From positions 62,001 to 126,000 of the forward strand of contig JADJWE010000006.1 of the NCBI GenBank assembly GCA_016716525.1: DNA of 64,000 nucleotides, in the 5' to 3' direction. Below are positions 1 through 8,812 of this stretch, in pieces. The notes under the pieces were generated by a model. It was not told the DNA's origin. It was given only the letters and a program-made list of their open reading frames with translations, and searched no databases. The first letter of the stretch is position 1; each line of letters begins with the position of its first letter. This DNA is from Candidatus Flexicrinis affinis. Lineage in GTDB: Bacteria > Chloroflexota > Anaerolineae > Aggregatilineales > Phototrophicaceae. The translations under genes and the position numbers were made by a program.

Positions 1-1839
1 CTGACCGAGCCTGTACAGCGGGTAACGATCACCGCCGGCGGACAAGTGCGCGTGACTTGGGATGTGGTTGCCGGCCAGTCCGAGTCGGTCGATCTGATCT
101 TTGCTGCCGTGGCGGACAGCGGCTTGCAGGACGCGGTCAAGCCGCGTCTCGGCGAATCGACGACGATCCCTGTCTATCGCTACACCGCGCGTGACATCGT
201 CGGAACCAGCGGCGTGCTGTTTGAGCCGGGCGTGCGCGTCGAGCAGATCGCCTTGCCGACCGACCTGCCGATCGACGACGGCGCGCTCGTGATCGAGACG
301 TCCCCGTCGTTGGCTATGGCCGCCGTCGACCAGCTGGACCGGTTTGTGCCACGGGAAGGCGCTAGCACCGAAGCCGCGATCAGCACCGTCTTTCCGGCGG
401 CGCTTGCGGCGAATGCCCTCAGCCGGATGGGTGCCGACACCACTGATGTCGGCGACCGGTTGGCCGATGCGCTGGAGGTCACGCTGCCGCAGCTCGCGGA
501 AACACAGAACGCGGACGGCGGGTGGGGATGGTTCGGTGGACTGTCCAGCGATCAGTTGGTCTCGGCGTATGTCGTGATCGGCCTCGGCGAGGCGCACGCG
601 GCGGGGCACAAGGTGCCGGACGAGATCCTGCGGCCGGCGATTCGGTTCCTCCGGCGTCAGCTCGCGACCGTAGACCTTGATACGCCGGCGTATGCGCTGG
701 ATCGGCAGGCGTTCGTGCTGTTCGCGCTGACGGAGTGTTCACGCCACGGGCTGTGTACGGGTTCCACCGCGCGCTGGGAGTCACCGCTTTCTGCGCTGCT
801 CCACTACCGTGAAAAGTTGTCGACTGCGGCGCGGGCGTTCGTCTTGATGAGTTTGCTGGGCATCCAACCGGACTCGCCGCTGACCGACACGCTGGTATCG
901 GATCTGACTGGGGCAGCCGTGCGCTACGCCACCAGCGTGTACTGGGAGGAGCCTGACGCGGCCAACTGGGGCAGCACCCATCGAACGACGGCTGTTGTGC
1001 TGATGGCACTCCTCCGGGCCGCGGCGGACCCGGCTCAGCTCCCCGATGCTGTGCGCTGGTTGGCGCAGTCTTATACTGGAATCGGCTGGCGCAGTACGCA
1101 GGCGATGGCGTGGTCGGTCGCTGCGCTGGCGGAGTGGATGGTTACGACTGGCGAAGGGCAGGCAGACTATCCGCTGCAGATCATACTGAACGGCGATACA
1201 GTGCACACGCAGGACGTATCATCGGACGACATCGCTCGCCGCGCGATCGTCCAGGTGCCGGCCGACGAACTGTCAATCTCTGTCCCGAATCAGGTGGCGA
1301 TCGAGCATGGTGAGGGTCCGGGCGCACTCTATTACACAGCGGCCCTCGATGTCCGCCTGCCTGCGGAACGGGTGGATGCAGTGAGCCGGGGCATATCGGT
1401 CACGCGCGAATACTTCGTCAACGACGATGAACTGCCGTCGCTGACCGCTCAGGTTGGCGATCGGGTGACAGTGCGGCTGACGTTGATCGTCGCGAGCGAT
1501 CTGGAATATGTGATTGTGGACGACCGGCTTCCTGCCGGGCTTGAAGCTGCCGACGGGCGGTTGGCCACCGCGCCGCCCGGAGCACCCCTCCCTGCACTCA
1601 CACGCGACGATCCGCGCTGGTTCTGGGGCATGTGGGCGTTCAGCCGCACCGCACTACGGGACGAAGGCGCGCTGCTGCATGCGCTGGCGCTTCCGCGTGG
1701 CACGTACGTCTACAGCTATCCGGCGCGGGCAGTCAGCGCCGGTGAGTTTCAGGCGGTCCCGGCTGTGGCCCAACAAATGTACTTCCCCGACGTGTTCGGT
1801 CGGTCAGCCGGCGCGATCTTCCGCGTCACCGGGCCATAA
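1..1839 (+). CDS. Alpha-2-macroglobulin family protein, C-terminal part (5' end outside window)
   Basis: The frame is open from base 1, so the start lies upstream; 612 residues are visible. It shows the MG-domain join before the thioester domain, an all-helical TED-like region with terpenoid-cyclase-type repeats (NADGGWGWFGG, codons near 500-540), and the usual C-terminal domain ending in a RDEGALLHALALPRGTY-type segment and a MYFPDVFGRS tail. Bacterial alpha-2-macroglobulins are envelope protease traps. The thioester site, normally CTEQ, reads S-T-E-A at 364-375, so the covalent trap appears lost. An 11-bp hairpin follows the stop. Family call is secure; an inhibitory role without the thioester is an inference. 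Confidence 0.9.
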   Translation: MTEPVQRVTITAGGQVRVTWDVVAGQSESVDLIFAAVADSGLQDAVKPRLGESTTIPVYRYTARDIVGTSGVLFEPGVRVEQIALPTDLPIDDGALVIETSPSLAMAAVDQLDRFVPREGASTEAAISTVFPAALAANALSRMGADTTDVGDRLADALEVTLPQLAETQNADGGWGWFGGLSSDQLVSAYVVIGLGEAHAAGHKVPDEILRPAIRFLRRQLATVDLDTPAYALDRQAFVLFALTECSRHGLCTGSTARWESPLSALLHYREKLSTAARAFVLMSLLGIQPDSPLTDTLVSDLTGAAVRYATSVYWEEPDAANWGSTHRTTAVVLMALLRAAADPAQLPDAVRWLAQSYTGIGWRSTQAMAWSVAALAEWMVTTGEGQADYPLQIILNGDTVHTQDVSSDDIARRAIVQVPADELSISVPNQVAIEHGEGPGALYYTAALDVRLPAERVDAVSRGISVTREYFVNDDELPSLTAQVGDRVTVRLTLIVASDLEYVIVDDRLPAGLEAADGRLATAPPGAPLPALTRDDPRWFWGMWAFSRTALRDEGALLHALALPRGTYVYSYPARAVSAGEFQAVPAVAQQMYFPDVFGRSAGAIFRVTGP

Positions 1840-1869
1840 GCGTAGTGGTGTTGCCCGATGAAATCGAAC

Positions 1870-1894
1870 GGCGCAGTCGATAATCGACTGCGCC
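1870..1894 (+). terminator. Hairpin after the alpha-2-macroglobulin gene
   Basis: Perfect 11-bp stem (GGCGCAGTCGA / TCGACTGCGCC) with a TAA loop, 30 nt past the stop codon. There is no clear T tract, so it may be a Rho-independent terminator of reduced strength or a bidirectional transcript end. It also lies beyond the 3' end of the opposing 2157-3125 gene. Confidence 0.5.
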
Positions 1895-2156
1895 GCTGTC
1901 GTGCCTAGCACTCAATATCGGCCGGCGCGGGCATTTGGACCTCGTTGCCACTCCGTCGCATGGTCTCAAGGTCGGTGACGGCCCCGTCTCGACCAGCGTC
2001 AGATGTTGTGAAGACTGGACGATAGCAACGCATCCTCTCGCTCAGCATGCGGACCGGCTTCACGTTTCTCTCGATCTGGCCGCGCAGTGATCCAGAGTAA
2101 AGGGATTTCACCGCTGCTTGTTCCGCCTCCGGGCGCAGTGTCGACCCGCAGACCCG
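1895..2156. other. Intergenic region without a recognisable gene
   Basis: This stretch lies between the convergent alpha-2-macroglobulin and 2-hydroxyacid dehydrogenase genes. Short minus-strand frames exist, but none has a convincing ribosome site or a recognisable protein. I see no repeat or RNA motif in it. Confidence 0.4.
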
Positions 2157-3125
2157 CTAGACCACCCGGAACTGCGGCTCCCCACCGCGCAGGACTGCCA
2201 GACATTCCTCGAGCGCAATTCGTCCCATCGCCCGGGTCGCATCGTCGGAATGTGCGCCCGTGTGCGGCGTAACGATCACCTGCTTGAGGGCAAGCAGCGG
2301 ATCGCTCGGATCAGGCGGCTCGCGGTGGAACGTATCGAGCGCTGCACCAGCGAGATGTCCGCTTTGCAGAGCCTCGATCAGCGCATCGTCGTCGATGAGT
2401 TCGCTGCGCGCGGTATTGATCAGATACGCTCCGGGCTTCATCGTGCCGATCAGCGCCCGGTCGAGCATCCGTGCTGTCTCCGGCAGCACCGGCAGGTGCA
2501 GCGACAGGAAGTCGGCTTCGCGAATGACTTGGTCCCGATCCATCCACAGTACGCCGAAGGTGTTCGCCTGCTCAGGCGTGACATTGGGATCGTAGCCAAC
2601 AATGCGACTGCCGAATCCGCGGAGGATCTGCGCGGTATGCCGACCGATCGCCCCGAGGCCAAGCAGGCCGACGGTCTTGCCGTGCAGGGTCACGCCTTTG
2701 AAGCGCGGCCATGCCCCGTTACGCGTCTGGGCATTGGCTTCGATCAAGTGCCGTGCGAGCGCGATCATCAACCCTACAGAAAGCTCGGCGACAGACACGG
2801 CATTGGCACCGGGCGTGTTGGTCACGACAATGCCTTTTCGACGCGCCGCCTCCAGATCCACCCGGTCAAGCCCGACGCCATAGCGCGCGATGATTCGCAG
2901 GCGATCAGCAGCAGCGATGACTTCGCCGTTGATCTCGTCAAGACCGGCGATCATGCCATCGATCCCGGGCACCATCGCCGCCAGTTCGGACCCCGTTAAC
3001 GGGTGACCGGCGGGGTTATAGATGACTTCACCTACGGTCTGTTCGAGCTCGCGCCGCAGCGATGGATCGTCAAGCCCGTACGAGGTCGCCGTGACTAACA
3101 CGCGAAATTGTTTCAGGTCGGTCAT
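2157..3125 (-). CDS. D-3-phosphoglycerate dehydrogenase-like 2-hydroxyacid dehydrogenase
   Basis: 322 aa, NAD-dependent D-isomer-specific 2-hydroxyacid dehydrogenase fold. Visible: the Rossmann motif GLGAIG near residue 152, substrate-side ARYGVGLDRVD near 85, catalytic Arg in INTARSELIDD, Glu in HREPPD and His in TPHTGAHSDDA. Length fits the short form without a regulatory ACT domain. It is the last gene of the leftward catabolic operon, 34 nt after the FGGY kinase, so oxidation or reduction of a sugar-acid intermediate is more likely than serine biosynthesis. True substrate unknown. Confidence 0.85.
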   Translation of the reverse strand: MTDLKQFRVLVTATSYGLDDPSLRRELEQTVGEVIYNPAGHPLTGSELAAMVPGIDGMIAGLDEINGEVIAAADRLRIIARYGVGLDRVDLEAARRKGIVVTNTPGANAVSVAELSVGLMIALARHLIEANAQTRNGAWPRFKGVTLHGKTVGLLGLGAIGRHTAQILRGFGSRIVGYDPNVTPEQANTFGVLWMDRDQVIREADFLSLHLPVLPETARMLDRALIGTMKPGAYLINTARSELIDDDALIEALQSGHLAGAALDTFHREPPDPSDPLLALKQVIVTPHTGAHSDDATRAMGRIALEECLAVLRGGEPQFRVV

Positions 3126-3159
3126 ACAGCCTCTCCGACTGGATCGAAGGTAGCAACGA

Positions 3160-4689
3160 TTACAGCGCGCCCATCAGATCAGCAATCGCTGACAGGGGGC
3201 GCCAAGTCTGTTCATACACCTCCAGGATCGCGCGATAGCGTGCGACCTGTTCGGGTTCGGGTGAAGCGAGGTCCTCCCGGACGATAAGGGAGTCGACAGC
3301 GTCGAATCCGGCCCATAGGCCGCTGCCAACCGCTGCGACTGCGGCCGCGCCGAGGGAAGCGGCGTCCTGCCCGACATTGGCCTTGGTGAACGGTCTGGCG
3401 AAGACGTTCGCAAACATCTGCCGCCATCGGGCACTGTTGCTTCCACCTCCGACCATCAAGATGTCGTCTTCCAGCGCGACGAGCTGGCACAATCGCTGGT
3501 ACATGATGCACAGGTCAAACGTGATTCCCTCCAGCACCGCGCGTACTAGATCGGCGCGGGTATGGCACAGGTCAAGCCCGAGAAACGCGCCGCGCATATT
3601 CGGATTGCCGTAGGCCGCCGATCCGCCCGCCAGACTGGGATTGAAGAACAGACGATTTGCGCCGATCGGCGATTGCAGCGCCAGTTCGACCATGCTGTCG
3701 TAAACGTCGTGTCCTTCGGCCTCTGCCTGCTGTTTAATATCCGAACACACGACATCCCGAAGCCAACGGAAGCTGCTTCCTGCCGCGAAGATCGATGTCG
3801 CTGACGTGAACTGATGCGGGATGACATGGGCGAACACGAACGGCTTGATCGACAGGTCGACAACCGGATGCTCCGAGGAAACCGCCAACCATGCCGACGA
3901 ACCCAGCGACAGGTAGACTGAACCCTCGCGGGTGTTGCCCGCCCCTAGCGCCATGCAAGCGTTGTCCACGCCGCCGCAGAATACGACGACATCCTGTGAC
4001 AAACCGAGTGCCTCCGCCGCGCTGGCGGTCAGCGTTCCTAGCGCTTCGGTCGACTCGACAATCGACGGGAACAATTCGGGGCGGAGTCCGCTGGCGGCAA
4101 GCAGTCCACGGTCAAACATGCGTTGGCGCAGGTCGTAGACGCCGCTGCCTGACGCGTACGAGTGATCCGTGCGGATCATTCCCGTCAGGCGGAAGTTGAT
4201 GTAGTCCTTCGATCCCAAGACCACCTCTGTCCGGGCAAAGAGGTCAGGTTCGTGGTCGCGGTACCACATGATCTTGAACACGGAGTAGGTTTCGCGCGCG
4301 AATCCGTTGCCGGTCTTCATGTACCAGTCGTTGGCGTCTACACGTTCGAAATAGTGGGCGGCTTGTTCCACCGGTCGCGTGTCCGACCAGATCGGGACCG
4401 TCTCACGCAGGAGCTGGCCGTTGGCGTCCAGCGGCACGACGGTCAGGCTCTGCCCGGAAAGCGCAATGCACCGGACTGTCGCGGGTTCGACGCCGCTGGT
4501 GGCGAGCAGCTCACGTGTACTCGAAACCACCGCGTCCCACCAATCCCGCGGGCGCTGTTCATGCCAACCGGAATGCGGGTAAAAGGTTTCATAGGCCCGG
4601 AACACGGCAGCAAGCTGCACCCCTGCCGCGTCGTAGAGCGACGCCTTACAGCCACCGGTCCCAAGGTCGTAGGCGAGAATAGTGTTCAT
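3160..4689 (-). CDS. FGGY-family carbohydrate kinase (xylulokinase-like)
   Basis: 509 aa, full length for the family. Phosphate-binding DLGTGGCKAS sits at the N-terminus, GWHEQRP near 42, a sugar-binding SGQSL and WSDTRP in the first domain, the catalytic Asp region GGVDNACMALG mid-protein, and the adenosine site GGGSNSARWRQMFANVF in the C-terminal domain. The start ATG overlaps the stop of the upstream aldolase gene as ATGA (4686-4689), so the two are translationally coupled. It likely phosphorylates the imported sugar, polyol or ketose that the adjacent aldolase later cleaves. The exact sugar cannot be told. Confidence 0.88.
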   Translation of the reverse strand: MNTILAYDLGTGGCKASLYDAAGVQLAAVFRAYETFYPHSGWHEQRPRDWWDAVVSSTRELLATSGVEPATVRCIALSGQSLTVVPLDANGQLLRETVPIWSDTRPVEQAAHYFERVDANDWYMKTGNGFARETYSVFKIMWYRDHEPDLFARTEVVLGSKDYINFRLTGMIRTDHSYASGSGVYDLRQRMFDRGLLAASGLRPELFPSIVESTEALGTLTASAAEALGLSQDVVVFCGGVDNACMALGAGNTREGSVYLSLGSSAWLAVSSEHPVVDLSIKPFVFAHVIPHQFTSATSIFAAGSSFRWLRDVVCSDIKQQAEAEGHDVYDSMVELALQSPIGANRLFFNPSLAGGSAAYGNPNMRGAFLGLDLCHTRADLVRAVLEGITFDLCIMYQRLCQLVALEDDILMVGGGSNSARWRQMFANVFARPFTKANVGQDAASLGAAAVAAVGSGLWAGFDAVDSLIVREDLASPEPEQVARYRAILEVYEQTWRPLSAIADLMGAL

Positions 4690-5387
4690 GAGATCTGGAC
4701 TACTCCGTCAGGCAGCTGTTTGCACGTTGTTACGATCGCGATTGCGGCCTGCAAGTTGATCCCGAATCGACGTGCGCCAAGGCGATACATCTGAAGCATG
4801 GAGTCGAGGTCGCGAATGCCGCCCGCGGCCTTGATTCCGATGCGGCCAGAGACCCGGGCAGCAATCCATCCTACGTTCTCCAAAGTTGCACCTGAAGGTG
4901 CCCAACCGGTGGCAGTCTTGACGTAGGCCGCGCCTGCTTCCACACACATATCGCAAGCACGCTCGATCTCATCGCGGGTCAGGTAATTTGTCTCGAGGAT
5001 GACCTTGGTGGGCACGTCGACCGCGGCAATAATGGCGTGAAGCTCGTCGCGCACATACGCGTCGTGACCGGATCGCAGCTTGCCAACGTTGATCATGACG
5101 TCCATCTCATCGACGCCATCTTCAACGAGTTGGCGGGCTTCAGCAACCTTGATGGACGAGTGAGCCCCGCCGGATGGAAAACCGACGGGCGCGCCGAGCG
5201 CGATGTCAGCGATGTCAGCAAGCAGATCACGCGTGAACGCGACCCATGCCGGAAGCACGTGAACGGCACCGAAACCGTGCTTCTCTGCGGCGTCGACCAA
5301 TGCGCGAATGTCGCTCTCGCCATGAGGCGCCTGCACTGCGCTGATGTCGATCATTCGGGCGACCTGTGCGGCCGTTAGTGTTGCCAT
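4686..5387 (-). CDS. deoC: Deoxyribose-phosphate aldolase family protein (DeoC-like)
   Basis: 233 aa from the chosen ATG at 5387. A longer frame reaches 5507 but would run into the ATPase gene and adds only low-complexity residues. The class I aldolase barrel is clear: Asp in DEMDVMINVG (about 96), the Schiff-base Lys in YVKTATG (Lys157) and the second Lys in GIKAAGGIRD (Lys186), spaced as in DeoC. The canonical N-terminal half differs somewhat from E. coli DeoC. Coupling to an FGGY kinase suggests it cleaves a phosphorylated sugar other than deoxyribose-5-phosphate; an LsrF-like role is also possible. Confidence 0.85.
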   Translation of the reverse strand: MATLTAAQVARMIDISAVQAPHGESDIRALVDAAEKHGFGAVHVLPAWVAFTRDLLADIADIALGAPVGFPSGGAHSSIKVAEARQLVEDGVDEMDVMINVGKLRSGHDAYVRDELHAIIAAVDVPTKVILETNYLTRDEIERACDMCVEAGAAYVKTATGWAPSGATLENVGWIAARVSGRIGIKAAGGIRDLDSMLQMYRLGARRFGINLQAAIAIVTTCKQLPDGVVQIS

Positions 5388-5440
5388 GCCGTGTCTACCG
5401 CCTCCTAGCCCGCGCGCTTCTGGGCTTGGTCTTGTGGGAA

Positions 5441-6544
5441 TCAGGCCAGACGCGTCCCCGTGCTTCGGTCGAACAACAAGATGTGGTCCGGATTGAGCGA
5501 CAACCACAGCGGCTCTCCGCGCCGAGCCGTCAAGCGATCAGGCGTGGTGACCAACTGCAGGCGCGAGCTATTGGCATTCACGCTGACGATCACCGTATCC
5601 CCGACGGGCTCCAACACGAAGACTTCGGATGGAACGGTGTGACTTGCGTCCGCCGTTTCCGAACCCGAGATGTAGAACGGTCGAATGCCTACAGTGACTT
5701 CGCGCGGAAGCGATTGGCTCTGCGCCAGCGCGCTGGCCGCTGTGGGCAGCGGCACCGGGCTCCCGTGGAACATGAGCCGGCTGGTGCCGTTCACCTGCTC
5801 GACCTCGCAGTCAAGGAAGTTCATGGGCGGCTCGCCGATGAACCCGGCGACGTACGTGCTGACCGGGTGGTGGAACACCTCCTGCGGCGTGCCGATCTGG
5901 ACAATGCTCCCGACATCCATGATTGCGATTCGGTCCGCAAGCGCCATCGCCTCTTCCTGATCGTGGGTGACGTACAACATCGTGTAGCCGAGATCGATGT
6001 GCAGACGCTTGATGTACGAGCGCATTCTGCTGCGCAGGCGGGTGTCGAGGTGCGAGATCGGCTCGTCCATGATGAACACGTTCGGCTGGCGCATCAGCGC
6101 ACGGCCCAAGCCTACGAGCTGCGACTGACCGCTGCTCAGGTTGCCCGGCTTCAGCTGCAGGAGGTCGTGACACTGGAGGATCTCGACGATATCACGCACC
6201 CGCCGGTCGACCTCTTCGTTCCGAACGCCGGCCGACCGCATCGGAAAGGCCAGGTTCTCGTAGACGGTCAACGTCGGGTACAGAGCGTAGGTTTCGAAGA
6301 CCATCGCAACATTTCGATGCTGTGGCGGCACCTGATTCATGGGCTTGTCATCGAAGTAGAGCTCTCCCTCGGACAGCTCTTCGAGCCCGGCGATCATGCG
6401 CATGGTGGAGGACTTGCCGCAGCCAGACGGTCCGAGCAGCGCCATAAACTCGCCGTCAGCGATCTCGAGGTTCACCCCGTTAACGGCCCACGTGCGACCC
6501 CGATCGTAGCTTTTCCTGATGTTCTGCAGTCGAACGCTCGCCAT
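5441..6544 (-). CDS. ABC transporter ATP-binding protein, MalK/UgpC-like (first of a pair)
   Basis: 367 aa. Walker A GPSGCGKSS near residue 38, Q-loop in AMVFETYAL, Walker B VFIMDEPISHLD, H-loop YVTHDQEEA, and a C-terminal TOBE/OB regulatory domain from about 235. The ABC signature reads LSSGQSQ instead of the usual LSGGQ. It starts 3 nt after the stop of the companion ATPase, so both are made from one message. CUT1 importers normally have one ATPase gene; a pair points to a heteromeric ATPase as in glycerol GlpST-type systems. Confidence 0.9.
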   Translation of the reverse strand: MASVRLQNIRKSYDRGRTWAVNGVNLEIADGEFMALLGPSGCGKSSTMRMIAGLEELSEGELYFDDKPMNQVPPQHRNVAMVFETYALYPTLTVYENLAFPMRSAGVRNEEVDRRVRDIVEILQCHDLLQLKPGNLSSGQSQLVGLGRALMRQPNVFIMDEPISHLDTRLRSRMRSYIKRLHIDLGYTMLYVTHDQEEAMALADRIAIMDVGSIVQIGTPQEVFHHPVSTYVAGFIGEPPMNFLDCEVEQVNGTSRLMFHGSPVPLPTAASALAQSQSLPREVTVGIRPFYISGSETADASHTVPSEVFVLEPVGDTVIVSVNANSSRLQLVTTPDRLTARRGEPLWLSLNPDHILLFDRSTGTRLA

Positions 6545-6547
6545 CGT

Positions 6548-7681
6548 CTACGCTCCTTCCGGCGCGTGCTGGGTGGACACCGGATGTGCGATCGCCAGCT
6601 CATCGCGGAAGAGATGATAGGTAGCCGGAGCGATATCCAGCCAGACCGCATCCCGCACACTTAGCTTGCCATCCGTAGTGGTGGTTACCTTCACCAAGTG
6701 CGGGCCGACCTTGACTGTGACGATGTCGCGATGGCCCAGCGTCTCGACAACGTACACCTCGGCAGGGACGCGGTGGCCACCGTCTTCGATCGGACTGATC
6801 GACAGATCGGTAGCACGAACGCCGATGCGCAAACTCTTCGACGGAGCCTGTGCGCCGAGGTCACGCGCTGCATCGGCGTACACGTCGACGTGGATAGGCG
6901 CTGCCTCCGTCCCGCGCACGACCAACTGTGGCTTCGCGCCTGACGCGTCGAAGTCGACGTCAAGAAAGCTCATCGGCGGTTCACCGACGAAGCTGGCGAC
7001 GAACTCGTTGGCTGGCCGATGATAGATCTCGTCGGGCGTGCCGAATTGCATGACGTTGCCCTGGTTGAGCACCACCATGCGGTGAGAGAGCGACATCGCC
7101 TCGCGATAGTCGTGGGTCACATGGACGACGGTCGCCTGCTTGCGTTCGCACAGCGCTTTGAGTTCGCCGCGCATGCGGTGACGGAGTTTGGCGTCGAGGT
7201 GCGAAATCGGCTCGTCGAGCAAATAGACGTCGGCATCGCGGATGAGGGCTCGGCCGAGGGCAACGCGCTGGCGCTGACCACCGCTGAGGAAGCCCGGCCG
7301 GCGCGAGAGAAACGGCTCGATCTGCAGGATGCCCGCGATCTCATTCACGCGCTTGTCAATCTCGGTCTGGCTCAGGCGCCGCGCACGCAGCGGAAAGGCC
7401 AGATTGTTGTAGACAGTCATATGCGAATACAACGCGTAGTTCTCGAACACCATCGACATGTTGCGGTGTTCGGGGGGAACGCGGTTCATGTCGTGCCCGT
7501 TGAGGTAGATCTCGCCCTTGGTCGGATCGGTGATTCCAGCGATCAGGTTGAGTGTCGTACTTTTGCCCGCCCCGGCAGGCCCGAAGATCACGATAAACTC
7601 GTTCTCGTGACACTGCAGACTGAGATTGCGGACAGCCGTTTTGGCTCCGTATTTCTTGGTGACGGCGCGCAGCTCTAACAT
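6548..7681 (-). CDS. ABC transporter ATP-binding protein, MalK/UgpC-like (second of a pair)
   Basis: 377 aa. Walker A GPAGAGKSTT, canonical signature LSGGQRQ, Walker B YLLDEPISHLD, H-loop VTHDYREA, and a C-terminal TOBE region. It lies 3 nt from both the small membrane gene upstream and the partner ATPase downstream. Unlike the partner it has a standard signature motif, so one canonical and one altered ATP site could alternate in the dimer. This is an inference. Confidence 0.9.
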   Translation of the reverse strand: MLELRAVTKKYGAKTAVRNLSLQCHENEFIVIFGPAGAGKSTTLNLIAGITDPTKGEIYLNGHDMNRVPPEHRNMSMVFENYALYSHMTVYNNLAFPLRARRLSQTEIDKRVNEIAGILQIEPFLSRRPGFLSGGQRQRVALGRALIRDADVYLLDEPISHLDAKLRHRMRGELKALCERKQATVVHVTHDYREAMSLSHRMVVLNQGNVMQFGTPDEIYHRPANEFVASFVGEPPMSFLDVDFDASGAKPQLVVRGTEAAPIHVDVYADAARDLGAQAPSKSLRIGVRATDLSISPIEDGGHRVPAEVYVVETLGHRDIVTVKVGPHLVKVTTTTDGKLSVRDAVWLDIAPATYHLFRDELAIAHPVSTQHAPEGA

Positions 7682-7684
7682 GTC

Positions 7685-7909
7685 CTACAGCTCGCCTTTC
7701 ACTTCTTCTTCGGCCTCACGGCGCTTGCGAGCCGTTGCACTGCGCTGCCCTTCGGCAAAGAACAATATGCCGGCCAGCAATGCAACGATCAGGCCGGGGC
7801 CTTCACATGCCCCCACGGCGTCTTCAAGAAACCGGAGCCACACCAGACCGATGAACACGGTGATGATGGCTGACCAGAACAGACGATCCCACGCTTCAGA
7901 AAGTGTCAT
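7685..7909 (-). CDS. Small membrane protein in the ABC importer operon (DUF2160-like?)
   Basis: 74 aa. Two hydrophobic segments (about 10-27 and 37-50) and a charged, Arg/Glu-rich tail after residue 52. The stretch WDRLFWSAIITVFIGLVWL resembles the conserved part of the small DUF2160 proteins found beside glycerol-type ABC importers, as I remember that family; no search was made. It sits between permease and ATPase genes with 3- and 18-nt gaps, so it is co-expressed. It may be an accessory subunit of the transporter. Confidence 0.6.
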   Translation of the reverse strand: MTLSEAWDRLFWSAIITVFIGLVWLRFLEDAVGACEGPGLIVALLAGILFFAEGQRSATARKRREAEEEVKGEL

Positions 7910-7927
7910 TGTGTATCGTCTCCCGGA

Positions 7928-8785
7928 TCAGCCGCGCACCGCGCCGAACGTCAGGCCGCGGACCATATACCGCTGCAGCGCGAGCGCGAACAACAGCATC
8001 GGGACGACACAGACGACGGCCGCTGCTGCCAACGGTCCCCACAGAATGCCCTGCTGCGAAATGAAGCCGGATACGCCGACCGTGATCGTGCGGGCGACAT
8101 CACGGGTCAATATGAACGCGAACAGGAACTCGTTCCACGCGAACATGAGGCTGAAGATCGCGGTCACCGCGATGCCCGGGGCGGCCAGCGGCAGCACAAC
8201 GCGGACGAACGTCTGCAGCCGCCCGTAGCCATCGAGCCGCGCCGAATGCTCCAACTCCTTGGGGATATCCTGAAAAAACGAGTGCATCAACCAGATCGCA
8301 AACGGCAAGTTCAATACGGTATACGCGATGACCAGCGCGCCCGGCCGATCCAGCCCGATCGACAGGAACTTCCCGACTTCGGTATTGCCTATCTCTCGAA
8401 ATATCAAGAAGAACGGAATGATGACCGCAATGCCCGGCATCATACGCGTGGTCAAAATGAAGAACATCAGGTGTCCGTCGCCCGGGTTGAAGCGGGCGAA
8501 GCTGTATGACGCCAACGAGCCGAAGATGACAACGAGCACGGTCGACAGCCCGGCGACCAGCAGCGTGTTTCCGATGAACAGCCCGAAGTCGGCCTCCTCG
8601 AACGCATACCGATAGTTTTCGAATGTCGGCGTGAAGGTCCACGTGGGCGGACGGGTCAGAATGTCTTCAGGTGCCTTCAGCGAGGTGGCGATCATCCAGT
8701 AGATCGGGAACAGGAAGATCACCAGCACCAGAAGCATCAGGGCATGCCGTACGATGTCAGCAAGACTTACTTTCGAAGATTGCAT
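7928..8785 (-). CDS. ABC sugar transporter permease, MalG/UgpE-like
   Basis: 285 aa with six predicted membrane segments. The EAA loop reads EHSARLDGYGRLQTFVRVVLP (about 190), placing it in the MalG-type family that contacts the ATPases. The C-terminus RYMVRGLTFGAVRG is typical of MalG-type permeases. It follows the other permease by 27 nt in the leftward operon. Confidence 0.92.
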   Translation of the reverse strand: MQSSKVSLADIVRHALMLLVLVIFLFPIYWMIATSLKAPEDILTRPPTWTFTPTFENYRYAFEEADFGLFIGNTLLVAGLSTVLVVIFGSLASYSFARFNPGDGHLMFFILTTRMMPGIAVIIPFFLIFREIGNTEVGKFLSIGLDRPGALVIAYTVLNLPFAIWLMHSFFQDIPKELEHSARLDGYGRLQTFVRVVLPLAAPGIAVTAIFSLMFAWNEFLFAFILTRDVARTITVGVSGFISQQGILWGPLAAAAVVCVVPMLLFALALQRYMVRGLTFGAVRG

Positions 8786-8812
8786 CGCGTCGATCTCCTC
8801 GCAATTCTGGGG

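Noticed and set aside
1905..2111. A 68-aa minus-strand frame between the alpha-2-macroglobulin and 2-hydroxyacid dehydrogenase genes
   Set aside because: No ribosome site, odd composition and no family; it overlaps no known feature but lacks support.
5366..6664. A 432-aa plus-strand open frame over the first ATPase gene
   Set aside because: Antisense shadow of the ATPase, which has full Walker and signature motifs.
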